Source: Halorubrum sp. BOL3-1
GTDB taxonomy: Archaea > Halobacteriota > Halobacteria > Halobacteriales > Haloferacaceae
Assembly (NCBI RefSeq): GCF_004114375.1
Contig: NZ_CP034692.1
Location: forward strand, 2,790,001-2,854,000
Length of the DNA: 64,000 bases
Reading direction: 5' to 3'
Below, one piece after another: positions 1 to 8,922 of this stretch; position 1 is the stretch's first letter, and each line of letters begins with the position of its first letter. The translations under genes were made by a program, and so were the position numbers. The notes below the pieces were generated by a model, which saw only the letters and a list, made by a program, of their open reading frames with translations, was not told the origin of the DNA and did no database searches.

Positions 1-492
1 AACGTCGCACCCTCGATCCTCGGCGGCTTCACCGTGACGACCGCCGGAGGAACCCGCTCGGTCGACGCCGCGATCCCCCTCGTCGTCTGCCTGCCCGACG
101 TCGCGGTGTCGACCCGGGACGCGCGCCGGGTCGTCCCCGAGACCGCCTCGATGGAGGACGTCGTCGAGACGGTCGGTAACGCGGCGACGCTCGCGGTCGG
201 GATGTGCCGCTCGGACCCCGACCTCGTCGGTCTCGGCATGGACGACCCGGTGGTCACCCCCGAGCGTGCCCGCCTGATCACCGGCTACGACGAGGTCCGC
301 GAGGCCGCCTTCGACGTGGGTGCGACCGGAGTCACCGTCAGCGGCGCCGGCCCGGCGGTGATCGCCGCCTGCCGCGAGCGCGACCGCCGGGACATCGCCG
401 CTGCGATGCTCGACGCCTTCGCCGGCGCCGGGATCGAGGCGCGGGCGTACCAGACGCGGATCGGCCGCGAATCGACGGTGATCGACGAATAG
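1..492 (+). CDS. thrB: Homoserine kinase, C-terminal part (5' end outside window)
   Basis: GHMP-family kinase that phosphorylates L-homoserine with ATP in threonine synthesis. The frame is open from base 1, so the ATP-binding N-terminal half lies outside the window; 163 residues remain. The visible start NVAPSILGGF matches the conserved block after the GHMP catalytic region, and TVSGAGPAVIA is the C-terminal glycine-rich GHMP motif. Shikimate kinase at the other end of the window belongs to the same superfamily, but the NVAP-LGGF block favours ThrB. The frame ends with TAG, 66 bases before the convergent dihydrofolate reductase gene. Confidence 0.85.
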   Translation, partial: NVAPSILGGFTVTTAGGTRSVDAAIPLVVCLPDVAVSTRDARRVVPETASMEDVVETVGNAATLAVGMCRSDPDLVGLGMDDPVVTPERARLITGYDEVREAAFDVGATGVTVSGAGPAVIAACRERDRRDIAAAMLDAFAGAGIEARAYQTRIGRESTVIDE

Positions 493-558
493 CCGGCGCG
501 CCCGCCCGGCCGTCCGCTCCACGTCTCGACGGCGGTCGCGGGAGCGACGACCGCGCGG

Positions 559-1143
559 TCAGCGTCGCTCGTAGGTGACGAACGCGAGCTCGCCGTCGGT
601 CTCGCGGTCGACTTCGGTCCACGCGTCGGCGTCCCGCTCGGGGAAGCGCGTGTCGCCGTCGGGACGCTCGGGAATCTCGGTGATCACCAGCCGGTCGGCG
701 CGGTCGAGGAACCCCTCGTACACCGCCGCGCCGCCGATGACGTAGACGGTATCGACGCCGCGGTCGGCGGCGTCCGCGGTCGCGCGCGAGACGGCCTCGT
801 CGAGGTCGTTGGCGACGACCGCGCCGTCGGAGAGGTCGCCGTCGCCGATCGCCCGGGTCGTCAACACGACGCTGGTCCGGTCGGGGAGGGGACCCCCGAT
901 CCTGTCGACGACGCGCTCGTACGTCTTCCGGCCGACGACCACCGGGTGGCCGGTCGTCAGTCCCTTGAAATGCGCCAGATCCGCGGGGTAGTGCCAGGGC
1001 ATCCCGCCGTCGACGCCGATCACGCCGTTCTCGGCGACGGCGGCGACGAGGACGAGGTCGGGATCCGATCCGCCGTCCGGGTCGACCGCGCGTCCGTCGT
1101 CCCCGTCGTCGGCCCCGGTCGGTCCGGCGGACTCGCCCGCCAT
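559..1143 (-). CDS. folA: Dihydrofolate reductase
   Basis: Reduces dihydrofolate to tetrahydrofolate with NADPH, regenerating the cofactor oxidised by thymidylate synthase. The 194-residue protein has an acidic, disordered N-terminal stretch of about 30 residues, then LVAAVAENGVIGVDG-MPWH (substrate and cofactor loop), VVVGRKTYE, and YVIGGAAVYE, all standard DHFR blocks. The start codon overlaps the thyA stop as TGATG (1141-1145), so the pair is translationally coupled and transcribed thyA to folA. The first ATG was chosen because of this coupling; a longer reading into thyA is a shadow frame. Confidence 0.93.
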   Translation of the reverse strand: MAGESAGPTGADDGDDGRAVDPDGGSDPDLVLVAAVAENGVIGVDGGMPWHYPADLAHFKGLTTGHPVVVGRKTYERVVDRIGGPLPDRTSVVLTTRAIGDGDLSDGAVVANDLDEAVSRATADAADRGVDTVYVIGGAAVYEGFLDRADRLVITEIPERPDGDTRFPERDADAWTEVDRETDGELAFVTYERR

Positions 1144-2171
1144 CACTCCGCGACCGCGAACGAGATGCCGTCCGCGGAGTCGTAGTCGACGACCTCGACG
1201 TCCTCGTGGGTCAGCTCGTCGAGCGGCACGTCCGCGATCTCGATCCGCGGGCGGTCGCGGGGCGTCCGCGAGAGCTGTTCGAGCAGGCCGGGCACGTGGT
1301 CGTACCCCTCCCGGCCGTTCGGCTCGTCGGGCGCGGTGCGCTCGACCCAGCTTTTCACGCCGAGGTACTCCTCCTTGCTCTCGACGTTCGCGAGCCGCTC
1401 TTGGACGTAGCGGAGGTTGTTCGCGTACCACTTGCCGCGCTCGCCGCGCCCGCAGTAGACGTGCGCGTCGACGACGGTGTGCCCGAATTCCCCGACCTCG
1501 AAGCCGGTCCGCTGCGCGAGCGCGTTCGCGAGCAGCGCGTACGCAGCGACGTTGAACGGGACGCCGAGCGCGATGTCTCCCGAGCGCTGCGTCAGGTGAA
1601 GGTTGAGCCGTCCGTCTTGGACGTTGACGACGAAGGAGTAGTGACACGGCGGTAGCGTCGACACGGCGGCGTTCGCCGGGTGCCACGCGTTCACGACCAT
1701 CCGGCGGGAGTGCGGGTTCTCCGCAAGCGTGTCGAGGACGTACCGGATCTGGTCGAAGGTCCGGCGCGTCGTCCCGTCCTCGTCCTCCTCGACGGTGACC
1801 CAGCGGTGCGCGTCGTCGGGCCACGTCTCGCCCGGGAGTTCGGCGGGCGCCTCCGGAACCGGGTAGCGGCGCCAGAACCGACCGTACGCGGTGTCGAGTT
1901 TGCCCCCCTCATCGGCCCACGCGTCCCAGATCTCCGTCTCCTCGCGGAGGTTTCGAATGTGCTCCTCGCCGGAGAGGTACCACAGGACCTCGTGGATGAG
2001 CGAGTTCCACCGGTAGCCGTCCATTCTTTTCGTGGTCAGGAGGGGGAACCCATCCGCGAGGTCGACGGTGTACTGTCCGCTGAACGTCGCGATGGTGTCG
2101 ACGCCGGTTCGGTTCGGTTTGTACGTGCCGGTCGAGAGCGCGTCGTCGACGAGGTCGAGGTACTGTTGCAT
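1143..2171 (-). CDS. thyA: Thymidylate synthase
   Basis: Converts dUMP to dTMP using methylene-tetrahydrofolate. At 342 residues it is longer than the compact E. coli type (264), as in other haloarchaea. Visible motifs are the N-terminal RTGVDTIATFSGQ, the active-site cysteine in LPPCHYSFVVNV, the dUMP-binding QRSGDIALGVPFN and the C-terminal half DAHVYC. I placed the start at the ATG at 2171 (MQQYLDLVDDAL, as in the family); an in-frame GTG 12 bases upstream is the alternative. It is the first gene of a thyA-folA operon. Confidence 0.95.
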   Translation of the reverse strand: MQQYLDLVDDALSTGTYKPNRTGVDTIATFSGQYTVDLADGFPLLTTKRMDGYRWNSLIHEVLWYLSGEEHIRNLREETEIWDAWADEGGKLDTAYGRFWRRYPVPEAPAELPGETWPDDAHRWVTVEEDEDGTTRRTFDQIRYVLDTLAENPHSRRMVVNAWHPANAAVSTLPPCHYSFVVNVQDGRLNLHLTQRSGDIALGVPFNVAAYALLANALAQRTGFEVGEFGHTVVDAHVYCGRGERGKWYANNLRYVQERLANVESKEEYLGVKSWVERTAPDEPNGREGYDHVPGLLEQLSRTPRDRPRIEIADVPLDELTHEDVEVVDYDSADGISFAVAE

Positions 2172-2330
2172 GGTGGTCTCCACGTGCCGGGCCGACGGGA
2201 CGTCGCGGTCGCCGCAGTCGCCGCGGGCATCGCTGGCGCCGCCGGCACCGCCGGCACCGGCACGGACTGTTATCGGGTCAAGCGAGGCGGGAGAGGTAAG
2301 CGCGTTGGTTCCGTCGTCGTCCTCGGCTCC

Positions 2331-2933
2331 TCACCGGTACCGCTCGGGGAGGTACGGGTCGAGCGCGTCCGGAAACAGCGAGAGCATGGTCGACGCCATC
2401 TCGGCCAGCCGGCGTCGGAGGAGGGTGTACACGCCCCCGACGACGACCGTTCCGATCACGATTCCCCGGAGCGGCGGGTCGACCAGGAGGAGGAGGGGAA
2501 CCGCCAGCGCGACGCAGAGCGCGAGGTCCTCGACGGCGCCGTCGTACCGCACCCCGCGGCGCGGAGCGATCCACTCCCCGCGGTGGTGGTCGTACACCGC
2601 GCGGTCGGAGTTTCCCTCCCACGGCCGGAGCTCCAAGCCGCCGCCATACATGTCGGCGACGCTGTGGAGCACCGCGCCGAGGAGGAAGAGGGCGACGGCG
2701 ACGGTGACCGCGGAGGGCGACAGCAGTGCGGCCAGCGTTGCCGGAATCGCGAGCACGGAGTAGTAGACGGGGTAGTGGAACGTCTTGCGGTGCCCGGTGT
2801 ACATGTCGAGGTCGGGGAAGAGGCCGCCGAGGAACCCGGCGGCGAACCCGATCGGTGCCAGCTCCGGCGCCACGCGCACTAACGGGGCAGCGAGCAACGT
2901 CCCCGCCAGCACGTGGGTCGGAAGCATCATCAT
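2331..2933 (-). CDS. Membrane-bound metal-dependent hydrolase, YdjM/DUF457 type
   Basis: A 200-residue membrane protein with about four hydrophobic segments. The N-terminal MLPTHVLAG, the GGLFPDLDMYTGHRKTFHY block and LGAVLHSVADMYGG supply the His/Asp residues expected of the YdjM-like metal-dependent hydrolase family; the substrate is unknown. The tail LFPDALDPYLPERYR is typical of haloarchaeal members. The start is at a run of three consecutive Met codons, so it is uncertain by 6 bases. It is a single gene, divergent from the aminotransferase gene that follows. Confidence 0.75.
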   Translation of the reverse strand: MMMLPTHVLAGTLLAAPLVRVAPELAPIGFAAGFLGGLFPDLDMYTGHRKTFHYPVYYSVLAIPATLAALLSPSAVTVAVALFLLGAVLHSVADMYGGGLELRPWEGNSDRAVYDHHRGEWIAPRRGVRYDGAVEDLALCVALAVPLLLLVDPPLRGIVIGTVVVGGVYTLLRRRLAEMASTMLSLFPDALDPYLPERYR

Positions 2934-3029
2934 GCCGGAACGTGGCGACAGAACGGTATGTGGGCGTCGGGGCGTCGCGGTGTCGCGGTGACCGCGGCGC
3001 CGCGAACTCGGTGGGCCTCCCGCGGTCCG

Positions 3030-3037
3030 TTTATATA
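3030..3037 (+). promoter_or_regulatory. TATA box of the aminotransferase gene
   Basis: TTTATATA lies 22-29 bases before the ATG at 3059, the spacing expected for a leaderless haloarchaeal transcript. It supports the chosen start. Confidence 0.7.
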
Positions 3038-3058
3038 CGACCGGCCGAACCGAGGCGT

Positions 3059-4153
3059 ATGCTCATGACGCCGGGACCGACCGCAGTCCCCGAGGCGGTG
3101 CGCGACGCGATGTCCCGCGAACTGATCAACCCGGACGTCGATCCGCGGTTTAAGAAGGTTTACGACCGCCTGACCGACCGACTCCGGACGGCGTACGGAC
3201 TCGACGAGGTCGGCGGCGGTGCCGCGGATGCGACCCCCGACCGCGACGTCGTCGTCCTCGGCGGCGAGGGGATACTGGGGCTGGAGGCGGCAGTCGCCTC
3301 GCTCGTCGAGCCGGGGACCTCGGTGCTGTGTCTGTCGAACGGGCTATACGGCGAGGGGTTCGCGGACTTCGTCGAGTCGTACGGCGGCGAGGCGACGCTC
3401 GTCGACGCCGACCACGACGAGCCGCTCCCGCTCGACGCGCTCGACGAGGCGCTCGCGGCCGACGACGCCGACTTCGACGTCGCGACGATGGTCCACTGCG
3501 AGACGCCGACCGGAACGCTCAACGATGTCGACGCCGCGCTCGACCGGATCGAGGCCGCGGACGGTGAGACCCTCACGGTCGTCGACGCCGTCTCCTCGCT
3601 CGGCGGGGTGGCCGTGCCGACCGACCGGATCGACGTGTGTCTCGGCGCCTCCCAGAAGTGTTTCAGCGCGCCGCCGGGGCTGGCGACCGCCGCCGTGAGC
3701 GACCGCGCGTGGGCCGCGATACAGACGCGGGACCCCCACTCGCTGTACGCGAACTTCCTCCCGTTTCGCGACGTGAGCGACGGCTTCCCGTACACACACC
3801 TGACGACCGAGGTGGTCGCGCTCGACGCGGCGCTCGGCCTCCTGTTCGACGAGGGACTCGACGCGGTCCGAGAGCGTCACCGGACGGCCGCGGCGCGGTG
3901 TCGCGAGCGCGGCGCGGCGCTGGGGTTGGAACCGGTGCCCGGCCCTGACCGGAGTTCACCGACGGTGACCGCCTTCGAGGTACCCGGTCGGGCCGAGGCG
4001 CTTCAGGAGACGCTGCGCGAGGAACACGACGTGGTGCTCGCGACGGGACTCGGGGAGGGCGCGGACGACGTTCTCAGGGTCGGCCACATGGGCCACAACG
4101 CTCGCGTCGACCGCGTCGACGAGACGATGGACGGATTAAAAACCATCTTATAA
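3059..4153 (+). CDS. Class V aminotransferase (alanine-glyoxylate / serine-pyruvate type)
   Basis: PLP-dependent aminotransferase of 364 residues. It begins MLMTPGPTAVPEAVRDAM, the typical N-terminus of the serine-pyruvate/alanine-glyoxylate group. It has a cofactor loop in VVLGGEGILGLEAAV, VVDAVSSLGG with the PLP-nitrogen aspartate, and the Schiff-base lysine in GASQKCFSAPPG. The C-terminus VLRVGHMGH is also conserved. Exact substrate specificity (glyoxylate, phosphoserine or another acceptor) cannot be told from sequence. It is monocistronic, with a TATA box in leaderless position. Confidence 0.85.
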   Translation: MLMTPGPTAVPEAVRDAMSRELINPDVDPRFKKVYDRLTDRLRTAYGLDEVGGGAADATPDRDVVVLGGEGILGLEAAVASLVEPGTSVLCLSNGLYGEGFADFVESYGGEATLVDADHDEPLPLDALDEALAADDADFDVATMVHCETPTGTLNDVDAALDRIEAADGETLTVVDAVSSLGGVAVPTDRIDVCLGASQKCFSAPPGLATAAVSDRAWAAIQTRDPHSLYANFLPFRDVSDGFPYTHLTTEVVALDAALGLLFDEGLDAVRERHRTAAARCRERGAALGLEPVPGPDRSSPTVTAFEVPGRAEALQETLREEHDVVLATGLGEGADDVLRVGHMGHNARVDRVDETMDGLKTIL

Positions 4154-4212
4154 CCGACCGTTCGCTGTCACGGAGACCGTTCCGTCTCGATCGATCGGGA
4201 CGCTCTGGGAGG

Positions 4213-4585
4213 CGACGCGAACACCCCGGAGTCTCGGCCGTACGAGATTGTTTTTGTTTATAAATCGTCGGTCAACGCGAACCACTCCGAAGCCCCAGCC
4301 GCGAGGCGGGCGCAGGCGACGCAAGCACCGCAACGAGTGAGCGGAGCGAACGAGTGAGGAGCGTGGTTCGAAACGGCAGAGCCGTTTCGTCATCACGAGA
4401 CGCCTTCGGCGTCTCGAACGACAGCGAGCGTGCGCCCGCCTCGCGACTGCCCCTTCGAGTCCCGCGCCGCAACCGCACCTCACGCCTCCCCAGCCTCGTC
4501 GGTGGTCCGTCGCTTTGCTCCGGACCACCGACTCCCTCGCGCGGCGCTCCTCGGCCGCGGTGCGGCCTCGGAGGCGCGCGCCACC
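4213..4585 (-). repeat. Interspersed structured element, copy A
   Basis: Fills most of the 517-base gap between the aminotransferase and aldo/keto reductase genes. Read on the minus strand it starts GGTGGCGCG at 4585. Stem I has the apical helix GGCCGC/GCGGCC. Stem II (4498-4532) is a perfect 12-bp helix, counting the inner CCG/CGG, around GAGCAAAGCGA. Stem III pairs 4431-4457 with 4288-4314. The 116-base loop of stem III contains two further perfect 9-bp hairpins (4369-4389 and 4396-4416). The tail 4213-4286 carries a TTTATAAA core. Long open frames here are by-products of high GC. Confidence 0.85.
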
Positions 4586-4670
4586 GCGACCGGGAGCGGT
4601 AGACCAGCGTGGGAATTCGAGTTCCGCCTCCGGAACGCCCTTGCCCTCGCCCCGATCAGATGAGAGCGGA

Positions 4671-5657
4671 ATGAACCACCGAGAACTCGGCGGCGTCGGG
4701 AGCGTCAGCGAGGTCGGCTACGGCGCCTGGGAGATCGGCGGCGACTGGGGGGAGGTCACGGAGGACGAGGCGGTCGCGGCGGTCGAGGCCGCCCGCGACG
4801 CCGGGGTCGACTTCTTCGACACCGCCGACGTCTACGGCGACGGGCGCTCGGAGCGGATCGTCGGTGAGACGCTCGCGGACGAGATCGAGTCCGGCGACGC
4901 GACCGTCGCGACGAAGGCCGGCCGCCGGCTCGACCCCCACGAGGCGGACCGCTACACCGAGGAGAACCTCCGGCGGTTCGTGGATCGCTCGCGGGAGAAC
5001 CTCGGCGTCGAGACGCTCGATCTGGTCCAGCTCCACTGCCCACCGACGGATGTCTACTACCGGCCGGAGACGTTCGACGCGCTGGCGACGCTCGCTGACG
5101 AGGGGCGGCTCGACGCCTACGGCGTCAGCGTTGAGCGCGTCGAGGAGGGGCTGAAAGCGATCGAGTACCCCGGCGTCGAGACGGTCCAGATCGTCTTCAA
5201 CCCCTTCCGGCAGCGCCCGACGGAGCTGTTCTTCGCGGAGGCCGCCGCCAGCGACGTGGGCGTGATCTGTCGGGTGCCGCTCGCCTCGGGACTGCTCACG
5301 GGCACCGTCTCGCGCGACACGGAGTTCCCGGAGGACGACCACCGCAACTTCAACCGCGAGGGGGAGGCGTTCGACGTGGGCGAGACGTTCGCGGGCGTCC
5401 CCTTCGAGACCGGTCTCGACGCGGTCGACGAACTCGACGAGCGCCTGCCGGACGACCGTCCGCTGCCGGAGTTCGCGCTGCGCTGGATCCTCGACCACGA
5501 CGCGGTCTCGACCGTGATTCCCGGGTCGACGACGCCGACACACGTCCGGTCGAACGCGGCCGCGAGCGAGGCGGCTCCCCTCTCCGACGCGGAGCGCGAG
5601 GCCGCGGGCGAGGTGTACGACGCGCGCGTCCGCGAACACGTCCACCAGCGCTGGTGA
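4671..5657 (+). CDS. Aldo/keto reductase
   Basis: NADPH-dependent oxidoreductase of 328 residues with a TIM-barrel fold. The catalytic tetrad is visible: Asp and Tyr in DFFDTADVYG, Lys in VATKAGRR and His in LVQLHCPP. VIPGSTTPTHVRSN is the C-terminal phosphate-binding loop that holds the 2'-phosphate of NADPH. Start ATG chosen at MNHRELGGVGSVSEVGYG, where family similarity begins; upstream in-frame sequence belongs to repeat copy A. The physiological substrate cannot be inferred. Confidence 0.9.
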   Translation: MNHRELGGVGSVSEVGYGAWEIGGDWGEVTEDEAVAAVEAARDAGVDFFDTADVYGDGRSERIVGETLADEIESGDATVATKAGRRLDPHEADRYTEENLRRFVDRSRENLGVETLDLVQLHCPPTDVYYRPETFDALATLADEGRLDAYGVSVERVEEGLKAIEYPGVETVQIVFNPFRQRPTELFFAEAAASDVGVICRVPLASGLLTGTVSRDTEFPEDDHRNFNREGEAFDVGETFAGVPFETGLDAVDELDERLPDDRPLPEFALRWILDHDAVSTVIPGSTTPTHVRSNAAASEAAPLSDAEREAAGEVYDARVREHVHQRW

Positions 5658-5753
5658 GCGGCGGCTCGGACCGGCGGTCCAACCGGCGGCGGCAGCGACG
5701 ACGAAACGCGTCCCTTTTTCGGCGGGATCGCGACCGGACGGACAGAAACGACC

Positions 5754-7388
5754 GTGGAGGACAAACGCGACCGGAACGGAGGCGCCCCCGGCAGCGACTC
5801 CAAGAGCGACAAGGTTCCCGGAGACGCCGGGAGCGCCGGGGCCTCCGGAGACGACGACGAGCGCGAGGGCGACGCGATCCCCGACGACGAGCGCGAGGCC
5901 TTGGAGACGATCGCGCACGGCGCGGTGCTCACCTCGGGCGGGGTCGCCGGCCAGCGCGCACTGACGGCCGCGACCGAGTTCGTCCTGACGCGGGGGCTCG
6001 GGCCGACCGCGTACGGCGTCTACGCGCTGGCGTGGCGGATCGCGCAGTTGCTCTCGCGGCTCGTGACGTTCGGGAGCGTTCCCGCCATCCAGCGCTACCT
6101 TCCCGAGTATGCGGACGACCCGGAGCGGCAGGGGACCGTGGCCGGCCTCGCGTACGCGACGACCGTCGGATTCGGGGCCGCGTTCGCCGTCGGCGTCTGG
6201 GTCGTAGCGCCGGCGATAAACGCCCGGACCGTCACCGAGCCGGCGTTCACGGGGACGATGCGCGCGTTCGGAGCGCTCGTCGGGCTGCTCGGCGTCGTGA
6301 TGGTCTCGTCCGCGTTCTTCCGCGCGGTCGGCTCGGCCCGCGGCGAGGTCCTCTTCAATAAGCTGCTCCGGCCGGGCGTCCGGCTCGTCGGGGCGCTCGG
6401 CGCGCTCGCGCTCGGCTACTCCGCCGTCGGCGTCGCCGGAGCGATCGTCGCCGCGACCGCGCTGCTCGCCGCGGCCGCCGTCCCCCTCTCGGCGTCCGTC
6501 ACCGGGGTCCGCCCGTCGATCCGGGGCGCCCGCGCGGAGGCGCAGCGGTTCTACGACCACGCGGCCCCGGTCGCGATGAGCAGCCTCGGGAAGGTGTTCC
6601 AGAACCGCGTCGACGTGCTGCTCGTCGGCGCGCTGTTGACGGCGACCGCGGCGGGCGTGTACAACGTCGTCCTCGTTGTGATCGCGGTCGCGTGGATCCC
6701 CCTCCTCTCTTTCAACCAACTGCTCCCGCCGGTCGCCTCGGAGCTGTACGCGAGCGACCGGACCGAGACGCTCAACGCGGTGTACGGCTCCGTCACGCGA
6801 CAGATCGTCACCGCTGTCGTCCCGATCATCGCCGCGATAGCGGTGTACGGTCGGGAGATACTGGCGCTGTTCGGGGAGCCGTACGTGGCGGGGTACGTCC
6901 CGCTCGTCGTCTACCTCGGCGGGGTCTTCGTCGGGAGCGCGGTCGGCGCGACCGGGTGGCTCCTGATGATGACCGACCACCAGTACGCCCGGATGGCGCT
7001 CGACTGGCTGCTCGCGGTGCTCAACGTCGGGCTGACGTACGCGTTCGTCGTCCGGTACGGGCTCGTCGGCGCCGCACTCGGCACGTCACTCGCGATAGCG
7101 GTCCAGAACGGGATCCAAGTCGTCCTCCTGCGCCGCTTCGAGGGGCTGTGGCCGTTCGACCGCACCTTTCTCCCGCCGCTCGCGGCCGGCGTCGTCGCCG
7201 TCGGCGCGATGTACGGGGTTCGGGCGCTGCTCTCCGGACCGACGGCGGTCCTCGCCGGCGCTCCGGTCGGACTCGCCGCGTACGCGGGGTCGCTCTCGGT
7301 CCTCGGCGTCGACCCCCGCGACCGCTTCGTCGCGCGGCGACTGGCGCGGCGGTACCGGGTCGCGCTCGCGGAACGGCTCGGACGGTAA
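5754..7388 (+). CDS. Polysaccharide/oligosaccharide flippase (MOP superfamily, Wzx-like)
   Basis: A 544-residue integral membrane protein with an acidic, disordered N-terminal segment of about 40 residues followed by roughly 12-14 hydrophobic helices. SGGVAGQRALTAATEFVLTRGLGPTAYG is split over the first helix and loop and is typical of Wzx/MATE-like lipid-linked sugar flippases. It probably moves lipid-linked glycans across the membrane for S-layer or N-glycan assembly, by family analogy only: no glycosyltransferase genes adjoin it. The start is a GTG, the first possible one in the acidic region. Confidence 0.8.
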   Translation: MEDKRDRNGGAPGSDSKSDKVPGDAGSAGASGDDDEREGDAIPDDEREALETIAHGAVLTSGGVAGQRALTAATEFVLTRGLGPTAYGVYALAWRIAQLLSRLVTFGSVPAIQRYLPEYADDPERQGTVAGLAYATTVGFGAAFAVGVWVVAPAINARTVTEPAFTGTMRAFGALVGLLGVVMVSSAFFRAVGSARGEVLFNKLLRPGVRLVGALGALALGYSAVGVAGAIVAATALLAAAAVPLSASVTGVRPSIRGARAEAQRFYDHAAPVAMSSLGKVFQNRVDVLLVGALLTATAAGVYNVVLVVIAVAWIPLLSFNQLLPPVASELYASDRTETLNAVYGSVTRQIVTAVVPIIAAIAVYGREILALFGEPYVAGYVPLVVYLGGVFVGSAVGATGWLLMMTDHQYARMALDWLLAVLNVGLTYAFVVRYGLVGAALGTSLAIAVQNGIQVVLLRRFEGLWPFDRTFLPPLAAGVVAVGAMYGVRALLSGPTAVLAGAPVGLAAYAGSLSVLGVDPRDRFVARRLARRYRVALAERLGR

Positions 7389-7474
7389 GCGTTCGGTAGT
7401 CCGTCGGTAACCGGCGAGCGCCCGCCGAGCGCGGACCGCGACGATTTATGGGCCGACCGCGACGTAGCGTGCGT

Positions 7475-8473
7475 ATGCAAACGATCGACCGCGGGTCGGC
7501 CGGGTCGACCCGCGTCGCGATCGTCGGCGGGATCCACGGCGACGAGCCCGCCGGCGAACGGATAGTGAGGCGCCTCGCGGCCGAACTCGACCCGATCGTC
7601 GACGGCGAGACGACCGAGGGCGACGAGACGACCGAGAGAGACGGGACCATCGACGACGAAGCGAGGCCCGAGGGGCTCGTCCGGCTGATAATCGCAAACG
7701 AGCCGGCGATCGCGGCCGAGACGCGCTACACGGACACCGACCTGAACCGAGCGTTCCCGGGCGACGCCGACAGCGACGAGTACGAGCGCGCGCTGGCGCC
7801 GCGGCTCACCGCCGAGTTAGCGGGGATGGACGCCGTGTTCGCGCTCCACACCTCTCACAGCGCGCCGCCGCCGTTCGCCATCTTCAGCGACCTCACGGAG
7901 TCGGTCCGCCGCACCGTCACCGGACTCCCCGTCGATCACGTCGTCGACGCGAGCGGACTGCGGTCGACGACGCTCGACTCCACGGTGCCTCACACCGTCT
8001 CGATCGAGGTCGGTCGGCAGGGCAGCGAGGAGGCGGTCGAGTTCGGACACGAGGCGTGTCGGGCGTTCCTCCGCGCGCACGGCGCGGTCGCCGGCGAGCC
8101 GCCGACGTTCTCGGAGACGACCGTGGTGGCGGGCCACGAGGAGGTGCCGAAGGGGGGCGGAGAGCCGCACGTCCACTACGCGAACTTCGAGGCGATCCCG
8201 AAGGGCGCGGTGTTCGCAGAGGACGACGTGTACACCCACCGCGTCGAGGAGTCGGGTGTGGTCCCGATCCTCGCCAGCGAACGGGGGTACGACGACATCT
8301 TCGGCATGTACGGTCGCGTCACCGGCGTCGTGAAACCACCGGGAGAAGGCGACTTCCGGGTGTATCCGATCAACGGGGCGGACGGCTCGGGAGGCGACGA
8401 CGGAAGCGAGACCGACGGAGGCGAGACCGACGGAGAACGGAACGGGGCGAACCGATCGGAACTATCGGACTAA
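7475..8473 (+). CDS. Succinylglutamate desuccinylase/aspartoacylase family protein
   Basis: Zinc hydrolase related to M14 carboxypeptidases, 332 residues. VGGIHGDEPAGE near residue 15 gives the metal-binding His and Glu, and FALHTSHSAPPP supplies the third His. SIEVGRQGSEEAVEFGHEA resembles the catalytic-Glu region. About 30 C-terminal residues are Gly/Asp/Glu-rich and probably disordered. Start ATG at 7475 is supported by TTTATG at 7445-7450; an ATG at 7448 lies inside that TATA box and is rejected. The substrate is unknown. Confidence 0.82.
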   Translation: MQTIDRGSAGSTRVAIVGGIHGDEPAGERIVRRLAAELDPIVDGETTEGDETTERDGTIDDEARPEGLVRLIIANEPAIAAETRYTDTDLNRAFPGDADSDEYERALAPRLTAELAGMDAVFALHTSHSAPPPFAIFSDLTESVRRTVTGLPVDHVVDASGLRSTTLDSTVPHTVSIEVGRQGSEEAVEFGHEACRAFLRAHGAVAGEPPTFSETTVVAGHEEVPKGGGEPHVHYANFEAIPKGAVFAEDDVYTHRVEESGVVPILASERGYDDIFGMYGRVTGVVKPPGEGDFRVYPINGADGSGGDDGSETDGGETDGERNGANRSELSD

Positions 8474-8474
8474 C

Positions 8475-8852
8475 TCACTTGGCGGTCGGCGTGATGTCGT
8501 CGACGGCATCCATCACCTGAACCGCGGCGCTCGCGGCCAGGCCGCGGGCGACCTCGTCGGTGTCTGACTCGGCAATGCCGGCGTCGAGGTCCTCGGGATC
8601 GGGCGTGAAGCCCGCCGAGACGGGGTGGCCGGCGGGAGGGTTCACCGCGACCGTCGCCTGCGGACCGTTAGTCCCGACGGAGAGCTCGGAGCCGACGGCG
8701 TAGCTATCGGGGAGATACGACTCCGTGCGCGATACGATTCCGGCGACCGCGCGCCGGAGCTGTCGTTCCTGGTCCGGAGAGAGGTCGACGGTCGCGGGCG
8801 AGCCCGCGTCCGTCACACCCGGTGCCCCGGCGTACGGGTTGTTGCCGTTCAT
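8475..8852 (-). CDS. Conserved haloarchaeal protein, probably DUF5811 family
   Basis: A 125-residue soluble acidic protein starting MNGNNPYAGAPGV, which I recognise as the start of a small haloarchaeal family of unknown function (DUF5811, moderate certainty). The middle part GSELSVGTNGPQATVAVNPPAG is likely the conserved core; the C-terminus is helical. It converges with the aspartoacylase-like gene with only one base between stops. No motif suggests catalysis. Confidence 0.7.
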   Translation of the reverse strand: MNGNNPYAGAPGVTDAGSPATVDLSPDQERQLRRAVAGIVSRTESYLPDSYAVGSELSVGTNGPQATVAVNPPAGHPVSAGFTPDPEDLDAGIAESDTDEVARGLAASAAVQVMDAVDDITPTAK

Positions 8853-8922
8853 TCGAAGACAAGAATTGTACGCGGCAACGAGTCAAAAAGGCGTCGGCGG
8901 CGACAGGATCCGTCGCGGCGCG

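Noticed and set aside
559..1824. 421-codon minus-strand frame spanning folA and most of thyA
   Set aside because: Only the part from 1143 downward matches DHFR; the rest is out of frame within thyA.
3160..3795. Ser-rich minus-strand frame opposite the aminotransferase
   Set aside because: It mirrors the codon pattern of the real gene on the other strand and has no promoter or motif.
4213..4585. Copy A as a transposon-derived MITE
   Set aside because: No terminal inverted repeats at the outer ends and no target-site duplication could be seen, and no transposase occurs in the window. A non-autonomous mobile origin is not excluded.
4656..6980. 774-codon minus-strand frame across the aldo/keto reductase and flippase genes
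   Set aside because: It has low-complexity Arg/Asp/Val composition and no motif, while both plus-strand genes are well supported.
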